Below the pieces are notes generated by a model that made no database searches, was not told the DNA's origin, and saw nothing but the letters and a program-made list of their open reading frames with translations. 64,000 nt of DNA, from NCBI GenBank assembly GCA_030849465.1, contig JARVLF010000006.1, forward strand, positions 1-64,000. Direction: 5' to 3'. How positions within the stretch are numbered: position 1 is the stretch's first letter; every line of letters starts with the position of its first letter. Made by a program: the position numbers and the translations under genes. Below are positions 18,695 to 27,594 of the stretch, one piece after another. Source of the DNA: Moesziomyces globuligerus. Lineage: Eukaryota; Basidiomycota; Ustilaginomycetes; Ustilaginales; Ustilaginaceae.

Positions 18695-20206
18695 CTAGAG
18701 CCAGAGACGGCGCTTTAGGCCTTCGATGAGCGGCCCGAATAGGGGCATCATGGCTTTTGCCTCGTCCAAACTACGCGCGGCGACGAGCCAGAGATCAGAC
18801 GAGTGACAGGAAGCATCAGTTTCATACTTTGAGGATCGAGACACGGGATGTAAAGGTACGTACCTTTGAATGGTCTTGCTCGTGACAAAAGGCTGTTCCG
18901 ACTCGTCTTCTTGCTCGGGATCGAAGGCGCCTGCATCTGCGCAGCACTCACAGAGGAGCTCGATGATCCTCGCCACTTTGCGCTGGGATGAGACCGGGCC
19001 TTCATCATCGCCGGCATCCTCGCCAGTGTCGATTTGGCTGCGACTCCTTGGTGTGAAGCCCCGGGAGTCACCTTTGAGGGTATGGTAAAGATGACGGGAG
19101 CGCATTGTGGCGTTTGCGGAAGAGCGCGTCGGATCGTCCACCTCGTCCGAGATGGCACGGAAAGCAAAGATGCGCTTTGCGGCATCCGCAGCGTGTGCCG
19201 AGGACTCGGTGGAGGCAACTGCGGCAGTGGTGGTCACATTCTTGATGGATGCAGTGGTGTTGCTCCTGGAGATCGAGTTGAGATAAGTAACCACGATTCC
19301 CCAGTTGTCTTCCGGATGCGATGACTCATGCGGAGAGGTCACGTATAAACCTGAGGCGACCAGCGGGCGCAGATGGTGGGTCAGAAACACCGACGTCAGG
19401 CATGCACTCGCGAGTGAAGTCAAGTGCTTGGGTATAAATGTACATACCTTCCTGAATGCTGATGATGTCTCCGACGAGCACTTTGGTGAATTCGTTGAGC
19501 TTCTCGCTGCCAAAGTCGTAGCTGCACACGTAGAGCGCCTTTGGGGTGAGAAGTGCCACCTTCTCTTCGAGCTTGAGCGCCTGAACCGTATTGGGCTGAA
19601 GCGGAGAGCAAAGCGTCCAGCCACCGATGAGCAGCTCGTTTTCCGGAACCACCTCGCGTCGGCAGCTTTCGATGGCAGAGGTGCGAACGCGAGCCAGCCG
19701 AATGGACTCGGAAGGATCACGGCTATTGAGGTCGTCGTAGTATCGCTCGAGACCTTGTAGCCCGATGGATCCATAGGTAAAATCGAGCACTGTCTGGCGG
19801 AAGAAGTCCGTCACGGCGCCCTGAACCATCCTATACACAGAGTTGGTCGCGTCATCTGAAGTAGCAGGTTCCAAACGCATGAAAAGCCGTGTCAGCAAGC
19901 TGTTGGCCCGCGGTGGAAAGGAAAGCGGTACGTACTGATCATGCCGAGGAAGCTCCTCTTGCCCGTACGTGTGAAGTCGACCTTGAGCGCATCAGTGTTG
20001 GAGTAGCAGTGGGAGATAGCATTTGCATTGTTGGCCCAGACGTCGTTGAAGGCATCGTCGAGCGCCTTTTCGGTGAGCACGAAGCGGAAGGCCGGTGCCT
20101 TGTCGACACTGGCCGCGGTGTCGGCTCGGGCAGCGCTGGACGGCGCCACTGCTGTGGCGATCTTCTCCTGCGTCGAGGCCATCGGTGGCTCAGATTGGGC
20201 CGACAT
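18695..20206 (-). CDS. C-terminal half of a SAC/hSac2 phosphatase, separate gene
   Basis: A four-exon minus-strand gene: 19936-20206, 19448-19855, 18864-19350 and 18695-18770, giving 413 aa. All introns have GT..AG ends (donors GTACGT, GTATGT, GTACGT) and phases that join cleanly. After about 45 unfamiliar residues it enters the tail of the SAC fold (NDVWANNANAIS, then DFTRTGKR) and continues into an hSac2-type domain with LKLEEKVALLTPKALYVC. These are the parts expected after the catalytic loop of the gene at 15970-18432. The two genes are tail to tail, 262 bp apart. A good start context (GCGCCATGTC) and a private upstream region suggest it is expressed on its own. It lacks catalytic residues. 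Confidence 0.8.
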
Positions 20207-20537
20207 GGCGCTGAGGATGATAATGTAGGATGCACAGTGATTGGCGGGGATGGCACGGTGGCGCGCGGCAGTGTTTGCGAAATATGAGCTGCACGATGCT
20301 GCAGCGCCCCTGAGCGACTTGGCTGTTGCACGAGCCCCAGCTCTAACTCCACATCGTTTGGCGCGTCGAGAAAAGCAACACCACGCGGCGACATTCTCGG
20401 AATCCGGGAGTGGAGAACTCTGACGTCCTCGCTGCTCATCCTTCTTCCATGCTTACTCGAAGGCCTCAAGTTCAACAGCATGCCTTCGCCCTGATCTGAG
20501 TATATCGCAGGAAGGCCGTGACGAGCGAATTGGCCGG
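20207..20537. other. Intergenic, promoter of the hSac2-half gene
   Basis: Lies between the 3' end of the CFAP20-like gene and the start of the hSac2-half gene, both on the minus strand. By position this is one breakpoint of the presumed inversion. No gene is visible. Confidence 0.5.
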
Positions 20538-21635
20538 CTAACAGAATATCTGGAATTCGGCAAGGTCGTGATCTGGAAGGGTGCGCGAACACCATACTCT
20601 TCTGAGCCGCGCGTTGGCGTGGATCTTGATGTAAGAGATCGTGTTGAACTCGCCGAATCGATCGAGGCCAGAGATAGCTGGGCCGTCTTGACTTGCAGAG
20701 AGCAACGTCTTGTCAGACATTGACCGGGCGATGCGGTCGAGGGGCAGTGTCAGCACCTGCCATGCAGTGAGCGTCGCATCATCCTGCTCGGGCTGGGGCG
20801 CCATGGCTAGCGGAAGATGCAGCAGCATCGGGGAACTATCTCTGAGAGTCCGATTCGAGGTGCCGGCAGATTTGTTGCTCGAGTGTAACAGATGAAGTTT
20901 CGGCCTGGTCTGGAAGCTGCTCACGCGGACGATACCTCTGCGTCCGGCTCGGTCGGTGATGCCAACTTCGAACAGGAATGGCCGGAAGTGTCCAATAGGC
21001 CGGAACTGAATGGTGAGATAGGGGAGCTTGATGCCGAGATGCGGGCCGTGCGTCGGGGGACTGCATATGAAGGTGTCTCGGATTGCTGGCGACTGGATGT
21101 GCAGGACAGCTTCGTTGCAGGTGCCTCTTGCGGCCGGCTCGACGCGAAGCTTGAAAGCGGGGGATGTGTCTCGCGGGTCTGTCGAGGCGATCTGGTCGGT
21201 GGCATCGATCAAGAGCCGTATGCCTGAGTCTTCCTCGAGGAGAGCATCGCGATGAAGTGCCCACAGCACAAGGGGATCGGAAGAGGTGGATGAGAACAGG
21301 CTCAGCGAATCGGGCTGCACAACGTCCCCGAACAGGCTGCCTGGTGCAGGATCATCTTGCATCGGCCCAGGCACAGCAGCATCCAGCTGAGATGCCCTGA
21401 ATGACGGCACGGATGGGAGGGAATAGAAGATGGCGTTACAGTGGAGGTCGCTGGGCCGCAAGTTACCGCCCGCCTCGTCGGAATTCAAGGTTTGGCGCAG
21501 CGCGTCGGTCGGAATTGCCGCTGGACTCAACTTGGAGCGAGAAGGTGAGGCGCTTTCCCTCCTGACCTCTGCCACCACGTCCTTCCTCCTGCTTCGCCTG
21601 CTGCTTCGCCTGCTGCTTCGCCTGCTGCTTCGCAT
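20538..21635 (-). CDS. CFAP20 (Bug22/DUF667) domain protein
   Basis: A 365-residue protein if started at 21635. The C-terminal 200 residues follow the CFAP20 family closely: LGIKLPYLTIQF, a FLFEVGITDRAGRRGIVR strand pair, TAWQVLTLPLDRIARSM, YIKIHANARLRRVWCS and the end LAEFQIF. CFAP20 is best known as an inner-junction protein of axonemal doublet microtubules and is also found in some lineages without motile cilia. Here the family core is lengthened by an N-terminal Arg/Ser repeat and by inserts, one between the first strand (NAIFYSL) and the rest. A second ATG at 21671 would overlap the DAP1 start. There are no introns. The function in a yeast- or hypha-forming fungus is unknown. Confidence 0.75.
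   Translation of the reverse strand: MRSSRRSSRRSSRRSRRKDVVAEVRRESASPSRSKLSPAAIPTDALRQTLNSDEAGGNLRPSDLHCNAIFYSLPSVPSFRASQLDAAVPGPMQDDPAPGSLFGDVVQPDSLSLFSSTSSDPLVLWALHRDALLEEDSGIRLLIDATDQIASTDPRDTSPAFKLRVEPAARGTCNEAVLHIQSPAIRDTFICSPPTHGPHLGIKLPYLTIQFRPIGHFRPFLFEVGITDRAGRRGIVRVSSFQTRPKLHLLHSSNKSAGTSNRTLRDSSPMLLHLPLAMAPQPEQDDATLTAWQVLTLPLDRIARSMSDKTLLSASQDGPAISGLDRFGEFNTISYIKIHANARLRRVWCSRTLPDHDLAEFQIFC
21589..21634 (-). repeat. 12-bp in-frame coding repeat at the CFAP20-like N-terminus
   Basis: Nearly four copies of CTGCTTCGCCTG on the + strand, encoding SSRR units on the minus strand directly after the ATG at 21635. The length is a multiple of three, so copy-number changes would keep the frame. 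Confidence 0.85.
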
Positions 21636-21662
21636 TCGGCATCTCCGAAGGCTGACATAGCG

Positions 21663-22358
21663 ATGGATCATCTCAACCAGCGCCTCTTCGGGCCTCCCGA
21701 CACATCCTCAGCGTTCGAGACGCTCCACCGCCTCGCCGAGTCGATCTACACGAATCCGCTCAATCTCGTCCTATTCCTCGCCGTGCTCTACGTCGTCGTT
21801 CCGCTCATCCGACCGGCTTCGCCACACTCATCTCGCTGGACGCCTACCGTAGCCGAGGCGCGCTCCCACCAGTCGGCGCCTTCCGACCGCTACACCTACC
21901 TGCCCCCCAACCATCCCGATACAGTCGAGTGGACAAAGTACACGCCGCGCACGCTCGCAGTCTACGACGGCACGGGCACCAGCGCTTCCGAGCAGGACGG
22001 CTCGCGAATCCTCCTTGCCATCAACCGAAAGGTGTTTGATGTCACCAAGGGCAAGAACTTTTACGGTCCTGGCGGTCCGTACGGCAACTTTGCTGGTAGA
22101 GACGCTAGCAGAGGAATGGCAAAGCAGAGCTTCGACCTCGACATGCTCACTCCGCTGGACAAGCCCATCGACAAGCTCGAAGATCTAACTGCAAGCGAAG
22201 TGTAAGCTCATTTCTCATTCATATCCGCATGTTGCGACCGACCGCTCTGCTAACCCACGCCGCCTTTCGTCTGCAGCAAAAACATGAAGGAGTGGGAGGG
22301 GCACTTTACCGGCAAATACGGCATCGTCGGCGAGCTCATCGATGAACACGAAGCATGA
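21663..22358 (+). CDS. DAP1: DAP1-like heme/steroid-binding protein (MAPR family)
   Basis: A 206-residue protein from two exons, 21663-22201 and 22277-22358. The 75-nt intron has donor GTAAGC, acceptor CTGCAG and branch-like GCTAAC. It has an N-terminal membrane helix (about residues 32-50) followed by a cytochrome-b5-like MAPR domain containing KVFDVTKGKNFYGPGGPYG and NFAGRDASRGMA, with tyrosines in the usual heme-contact area. Family members bind heme and support cytochrome P450 enzymes of sterol synthesis (Erg11). The second exon completes the domain with KNMKEWEGHF and GKYGIVGEL. It is divergent from the CFAP20-like gene with only 27 bp between the chosen starts. Confidence 0.9.
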
Positions 22359-22467
22359 CCCAATCGGCGATGAATCATCCAATGGGTTTCTGACATTTCC
22401 GACAAATCGCTAGTTGAATGCACTCTGAGAGTTCTACACATCTCTAAGGCGGCGCTACCGGGAGAGA

Positions 22468-24576
22468 TCATCGAGAGCCTGTGCCCCAGAACCGGTCGCC
22501 GATCGACCCACAGCCTGGCGTGATGGCAAACACGACGCGGCTGCCCTTTGCTGGCGAGTGAGTGGTGCTCACCTGCCTCTGTGCGCTGGCGCTCGAGCTG
22601 CGTGCTGCCCCCTTTTCACCCTGGCTTCCGAAACGACCATCGATGCTGAGCAACGGCGGGGATGCCAGCAGATGCAGATCGCTGCGTCGGTTCAGGCCGG
22701 GCGAGAGGTCGTCTTCATCCACGGGCGCGCTGTCTGCATATGACCGAAGCGCCTCGCCGGACTCAGCCCGCTGGTGCTTGGAGGCTGCATTGATCGCCGA
22801 CGTCTGCCATGGGATGCGCAGCTTCTGCAGGCCTGGATCCACGCCGGCCACGACGATGCGCACGCGCGGGAATGCGCGGTTCAGCGCGTGGATGCCGCCT
22901 TGCGAGCTCGCTAGCAGCGTGAGGAAGATGATCTGATCCTCGGGCACCGAGTGGTCGAGCAGCACGCGAATCGCCATGAATGCGGCGGCGCCCGTGCCGA
23001 TCTGCGCATCCAGCAGAAACACCCACGAATTTTGGGCCGTCTCTCGGCGGCGAATGAACGAGGGCAGCGACACATCGTAGAGGTGCGGCTCGCCGTCGTC
23101 CTCGTTGGACTGGATCAGCAAGCTGCCCAGCGACATGGCGGGAAACGCGCGTCGTAGCGAAGGCTCCAACACGGCACCGGACCGCAGGATCGAGACAGAG
23201 CAAAGGCTCGAGACGTTGAGCTCGTGACCAATATGTTTGCGACCGCCGTGGATGGTGATCTCCTTCTGCTGGTAGGGCAACAAGGTTGTAGCCAGCTCCA
23301 CAACGAGCGTCCCGACGCGCTTGCATGCAAAGGTGAATTCGGACGTCGGCGTGGTCCGGTCGTGCAAGATGGTGAGGAGGCCTTGCAGCTGGGGAGTCTG
23401 TGCCAGCATGATGACATTGGGTGGCAGACCCGCGTCGTCAGCAGCCGAAGTGCTCGAGGCACCGCGTGCGAGCTGCGGAGCAGCGAAGCCGAGCGGCTTA
23501 TTGCGATCGGGCAAAGACTTGAGGGGCGTAGCGCTGGCGCGGCGTTCGTTGGCCGACCCAAGGCCGTCGTAAGGGCTCATAGCCTCTACGCCCTGGGAAG
23601 GCACTTGTGTTGCAGGCGTCTTGTAGAACTCGGCGCGCAGCTTTCGGGAGCGGATGCGCAGCTGCTTCTCCATGTGCTGGCTGATGACCTCGATTGCCAC
23701 CTCGTTGTGCGAACCTGGGACGATCATGTCGGCGTGACGAGCGGTGGCGGAGACGAAGGTGTCGAAGGCAGGCTTGACGAAGCGCAGATACTGGTCCAGC
23801 ACCGAGTTGACCGAGCGCCCACGCTCAACGATGTCACGCTTGATCCTACGCGCCAGCATCAGGTCCGAGTCAGCCTGTACGAACACCTTGAGGTCGAGCA
23901 GCTCGCGGATCTCCGGGTCGTGGAGCACAAAGATGCCCTCGACGATGAGCACGGCGGGCCCGTAGAGGTAGTTGGTCTCAGAGGTTCTCTGGTGTTGGAC
24001 GAAGCTGTAGACGGGGATCTCGACAGCCTTGCTCTGACGGAGGTCCTTGATGCACTGCTTGAGGATGTCGTAGTCGAAGGCGTCTGGGTGGTCAAAGTCG
24101 TACTGCTCCTGGAATGCCATCCTGGATTGCTCCGCGGTGAGCGACTTGTAGTATGCATCTTGGCTCACGATGGCGACCCAGGGCACGTTCGGAAGTCGCT
24201 TGAGGATCTCGCGCGCCACCGACGTCTTGCCACTCGCCGAACCTCCTGCGATACCGACCACATAGGCCGGCACAGGCTCGCCGACCGAGTTGTACCACGG
24301 CGCACGGCCGGCATCGGTGAGCACGATGGTCTTGGAGCGAGTGGCTGCGGAGGCACCTGAACCCGAAGGCTTACCCGAAGGTGTGGCCGCACCCAGCGAA
24401 GCAGTGGACGACATCATCGATGGCGAGGGCTCGGCGGCCGTTGCAGCGACAGCCGCGGCCGCCTTTGCGAGGACACCATGGGTTGACCCGGATCCCACCT
24501 TGTCCCCCGGCGTGACGGGTTGCAAGATTGGAGTGCCGTTACCCGAAGGCCTCTGTACGATTTTTCCCGCCTGCAT
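22468..24576 (-). CDS. URK1: Uridine kinase with UPRT-like C-terminal domain (UCKL/Urk1 type)
   Basis: A 702-residue single-exon protein. It phosphorylates uridine and cytidine to UMP and CMP in pyrimidine salvage. Low-complexity N-terminus to about residue 80, then the kinase with P-loop GGSASGKT (111-118), DAYYKSL and a DFDHPDAFD substrate loop. From about residue 395 it carries a domain like uracil phosphoribosyltransferase, but the PRPP loop reads LDAQIGTGAAA, as in the UCKL group where UPRT activity is doubtful. A serine-rich insert of about 75 residues separates the body of that domain from its final motif PGCGSIGDRFWGT. DAP1 converges on its 3' end with about 110 bp between them. Confidence 0.88.
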   Translation of the reverse strand: MQAGKIVQRPSGNGTPILQPVTPGDKVGSGSTHGVLAKAAAAVAATAAEPSPSMMSSTASLGAATPSGKPSGSGASAATRSKTIVLTDAGRAPWYNSVGEPVPAYVVGIAGGSASGKTSVAREILKRLPNVPWVAIVSQDAYYKSLTAEQSRMAFQEQYDFDHPDAFDYDILKQCIKDLRQSKAVEIPVYSFVQHQRTSETNYLYGPAVLIVEGIFVLHDPEIRELLDLKVFVQADSDLMLARRIKRDIVERGRSVNSVLDQYLRFVKPAFDTFVSATARHADMIVPGSHNEVAIEVISQHMEKQLRIRSRKLRAEFYKTPATQVPSQGVEAMSPYDGLGSANERRASATPLKSLPDRNKPLGFAAPQLARGASSTSAADDAGLPPNVIMLAQTPQLQGLLTILHDRTTPTSEFTFACKRVGTLVVELATTLLPYQQKEITIHGGRKHIGHELNVSSLCSVSILRSGAVLEPSLRRAFPAMSLGSLLIQSNEDDGEPHLYDVSLPSFIRRRETAQNSWVFLLDAQIGTGAAAFMAIRVLLDHSVPEDQIIFLTLLASSQGGIHALNRAFPRVRIVVAGVDPGLQKLRIPWQTSAINAASKHQRAESGEALRSYADSAPVDEDDLSPGLNRRSDLHLLASPPLLSIDGRFGSQGEKGAARSSSASAQRQVSTTHSPAKGSRVVFAITPGCGSIGDRFWGTGSR

Positions 24577-24895
24577 GGTTGCGGTGGACCTGGACGCAGG
24601 AGGACAAGACGTTCGACGAGGACAAGAGGCTCGCTCGAATGCCGTTGCCGTTGCCGTTGCCGTTGCCTAGGCCTGGTTGGGGATGTGGAGCCTGAAATGG
24701 ACTTGTCGAGCTCTGCAGCTGTAGGGGAAAAAAAACCGACTTGTCCTCGGGGTCGGGCCAATTGGACGGGCCAGCTGCACACGGACCGCTTTTCGAGCTT
24801 TTTTAAAGCACACCTCCAGAGCCAGCGCTTATCCAGGGTCTCTCGGCCAAAAAGTTGAGCTCGGCAGCTCGGATCACGGATCACGCGGCCCAGGC
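24577..24895. other. Bidirectional intergenic region with GCCGTT microsatellite
   Basis: Short divergent spacer between the uridine kinase and the rhodanese-methyltransferase gene. It contains a GCCGTT hexanucleotide array at 24641-24667. I see no clear TATA box. Confidence 0.6.
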
Positions 24896-26257
24896 ATGAT
24901 GCAAACTGTCAGGAGCCTCCACGACGCATTCTTCCAGCACCCAACACACGGCATGGCTGGCCCCGATGCAGCATGCTCACGCCGAGTCGACGGGGACGTG
25001 CTGGACCCGTACCTCTCCCTGGACACGCCCCGTCTCGTGCTGGATCTTCGTTCGGACGCAGCCTTCCATCGCGAGCACCTGGTCGAGGCGTACCATGTAA
25101 CACCGCTGGCAGAGCTCAAGTCTCGGTACAGCTATCTGCCACCACGCAATGTTCCCTTTCTCGTGCTTGGAGATGCCTCGCAGCACGACGAGGTCGTTGA
25201 GGCTTTCTCTTCGACCCCAGCCGCCCGCATAGTCCTTCTCTCGGAGGGCGAAGCTCAGCATGAGGTTCTTCCTCAACGCGGCTCCGTCAGAAGTTGCGGG
25301 TGCACCTCCTTCTTCGATTCCGCCCGTCAGCTTGGACTGGTTCGCAGCTCAGAAAACGATCAACAACGTATCACGACAGCCACGCAGGACGTTCCGGCCC
25401 TCCTCTTCCAGCCTTCCAACGCGGTGCGCAGGACGGTGCTGCGGCTTGAGGCCGAGCCGCGACTCGATCATCGCCCGCTGAGGGTGCTCGACCTGGGCTG
25501 TGGCGCGGCACGCGATCTAGCTTGGATACTGCACGGCTCTCGTACCCGAAGCGCTCCCTCCGTTCCGGGCGCCAACAGATCCAGGGCGGCTTGGACCGGC
25601 ATCGGCATCGATAACTGGAAAGCAGCGCTCCGGCGAGCCGAACAGCTCATGGATGATCTCTACCTCACCGCGTTATCCTCTCATCCACAGCAAACACAAA
25701 CCTCAGCGCCGCTGTGCGAGAAGCTACTCTGGGCGAAATGCACCGATTCCGGCCAGCTCGAGCCTTTGGTCGGGACAGGCAAAGGACGATCGATTTGCAC
25801 TGCGGCCGACGATGTAGATGCGTGGAGCGAATACGTGAACGTTGGCCTTGGACCTCTGCTTCCGGCGCACGATGAAGCCGAGAGCGTTGGTACGCAGGCG
25901 CAGTTCGATCTCATCCTGTGTGTGCGTTTCCACCCGCGCGCGCTGCTGCCTCGACTCAATCGCCTTGTCAGGCCGGGCGGGATCGTTCTGCTCAGCCACT
26001 TCGTCACCCTATCTGACGCGGAGCGCGATGCACTGGGACAGGCACATCCACAAGCTATACTCGACTATGACTCTCCGCCGCACGAAGGCCGCATCCAACC
26101 CGGAGAGGTCGAGGCCCTCGTCGACGACTGGTCCCAATCCTCAGACTGGACCGTCGCAGAGACTCACTTGGAACCCATCGAGGACGGCAGGATCATCAAG
26201 AGCGTGGCTCTGCGCAAAACGACCACACCGACCGCACCGCCAGATTCCGCATCTTAG
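24896..26257 (+). CDS. Rhodanese-like plus SAM-dependent methyltransferase fusion
   Basis: A 453-residue single-exon protein. Residues about 45-120 resemble a rhodanese fold (LVLDLRSDAAFHREHLVEA, VPFLVLGD), but no cysteine is visible at the expected active-site loop, so sulfur transfer is unlikely. From about residue 195 there is a class I methyltransferase domain: VLDLGCGAARDL (197-208), GIGIDNW for SAM ribose contact, FDLILCVRFHPRALL, and RLVRPGGIVLLSHF. The linker (about 125-165) is poorly conserved in appearance and could hide a small sequencing or annotation fault, although the frame is continuous. The substrate is not predictable. It converges with the small kinase gene, 41 bp between stops. 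Confidence 0.75.
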   Translation: MMQTVRSLHDAFFQHPTHGMAGPDAACSRRVDGDVLDPYLSLDTPRLVLDLRSDAAFHREHLVEAYHVTPLAELKSRYSYLPPRNVPFLVLGDASQHDEVVEAFSSTPAARIVLLSEGEAQHEVLPQRGSVRSCGCTSFFDSARQLGLVRSSENDQQRITTATQDVPALLFQPSNAVRRTVLRLEAEPRLDHRPLRVLDLGCGAARDLAWILHGSRTRSAPSVPGANRSRAAWTGIGIDNWKAALRRAEQLMDDLYLTALSSHPQQTQTSAPLCEKLLWAKCTDSGQLEPLVGTGKGRSICTAADDVDAWSEYVNVGLGPLLPAHDEAESVGTQAQFDLILCVRFHPRALLPRLNRLVRPGGIVLLSHFVTLSDAERDALGQAHPQAILDYDSPPHEGRIQPGEVEALVDDWSQSSDWTVAETHLEPIEDGRIIKSVALRKTTTPTAPPDSAS

Positions 26258-26298
26258 AATGTACTTGTATCTCCGTTCTATCATCTCGTGCCCGGGTG

Positions 26299-27155
26299 TC
26301 ATGATCGCCAGGAAGGATCGTCGATGCTTCTCACGAGGGTGTACGGCGAAAGAAGATGCGACATGAGCCAATCGCCGTTCGGCATATCGTTGTTATCCGC
26401 TGCGTGCGTCCATCAGAAACTTGTCAGCGACACTTCAGGCTCATAGCGGGACAGTCAGAAGCACTCACCCCTCCAGATGGCCTCTTCCGTGTCCTTGGCC
26501 ACGCCGGTGGCGACGTGTCGAGTGATGAGGCGAGTCTTGGCGTCCTCTTTTGTGATCTCGAACACAAGTCTGATTTCGAACTGTTCTGCAGCGCGCTTCC
26601 ATTCGCCTACATTGCAGTTGCAGTACAGCCCTTCTAAGACCAACACGCGATGGCTGGGAAGGACGGTGACGTCGTCTTCCAGCGGATCCTTCTTGGCATG
26701 GTCGAACGAAGGGGCACGTAATGGGACTGACGTGGTGTCCTTGACCTTGACAACGAAGTCGGCAAACCGCTTAGCGTCGAACGTCCACTCGGCGCCGCGT
26801 CGATCAAAGGCCTCCTGTGCGTTTGGGAATGTCCGCAGCTTAGAGCGCGGGTAGTGCCACCCATCCATGCCGACGCAGATCGCCACGTCTCGTGCAGGCA
26901 TTGCCGAGTGTGCCTGTCGTAGTCGCCACGCTGCATTGAGCGCACTGACCAGCTTGACAGCTAGAACCGACTTGCCTGATCCAGGGATTCCCGACACGCC
27001 CACCAACACCCGTCGGCCTTCCTCTAGCCTGAACTCCGAAAGCAAACATAGCCACAGTCAGTAGACCGTCGGCTGAGCATCGCTCCACTTTGAGGCGCTC
27101 ACCTTTCTAGCCGCCCGAGCAAATCTTCAACGAGACGTTCGACTTGGTCTTGCAT
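26299..27155 (-). CDS. P-loop kinase of the uridine kinase/Yfh7 family
   Basis: Three exons: 27103-27155, 26469-27028 and 26299-26399, giving 237 aa. Both introns have GTGAG donors (GTGAGC, GTGAGT), acceptors TTCAG and CGCAG, lengths of 74 and 69 nt, and matching phases. Exon 1 supplies a helical N-terminus (MQDQVERLVEDLLGRLER). The P-loop is GVSGIPGSGKS, followed by VGMDGWHY, a FDRRGAEWTFD segment, and LVLEGLYCNCN. Exon 3 gives NNDMPNGDWL, which the family uses after the lid helix. Relatives include yeast Yfh7 and bacterial FrcK/YggC-type kinases; the substrate is not established. Confidence 0.82.
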
Positions 27156-27594
27156 CCTCGAGTAGCAGCTGTTCCCCCTGTCGTGCTGCGGCCCTCAAGT
27201 CTGATCGAGATTGTCGGTGTAGGAATGCGATGGGAGAAGGAAAGGATCCTCGTGTGAGCAGGTCAAGTCTCGGCTGAACCTTGCACGGTCCACACCTTTC
27301 GGCCAATTCCTCGGAGAAAATCGCCGACAAAAAAATTGGGGTTACAAAAAGTGCAAGGCTCCACTTTCGTGAGCTGTGCCTTCACCACTCACTCCGTCTT
27401 CGAAGCCAATCGCCGCCGACGCACACACATGGTATCGCGATCAGGCCTGCTCCGTTTCCTCAAAACTTTAAATGAAGCGATTCCATGTAGAGAGAATAAA
27501 CTTGATCCTGAAAACCTGCCGGCCGAGCTTTAGCATGCTTTAGCGCCGGCTGCTGAAGCATAAGGAATCGCGCGAAGCAGGGTCAAGGGGTCAG
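27156..27594. other. Intergenic, small kinase to GRAM gene
   Basis: About 440 bp containing the kinase promoter and the GRAM gene 3' flank. A possible short last exon of the GRAM gene may lie at the right edge (see that entry). Confidence 0.5.
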
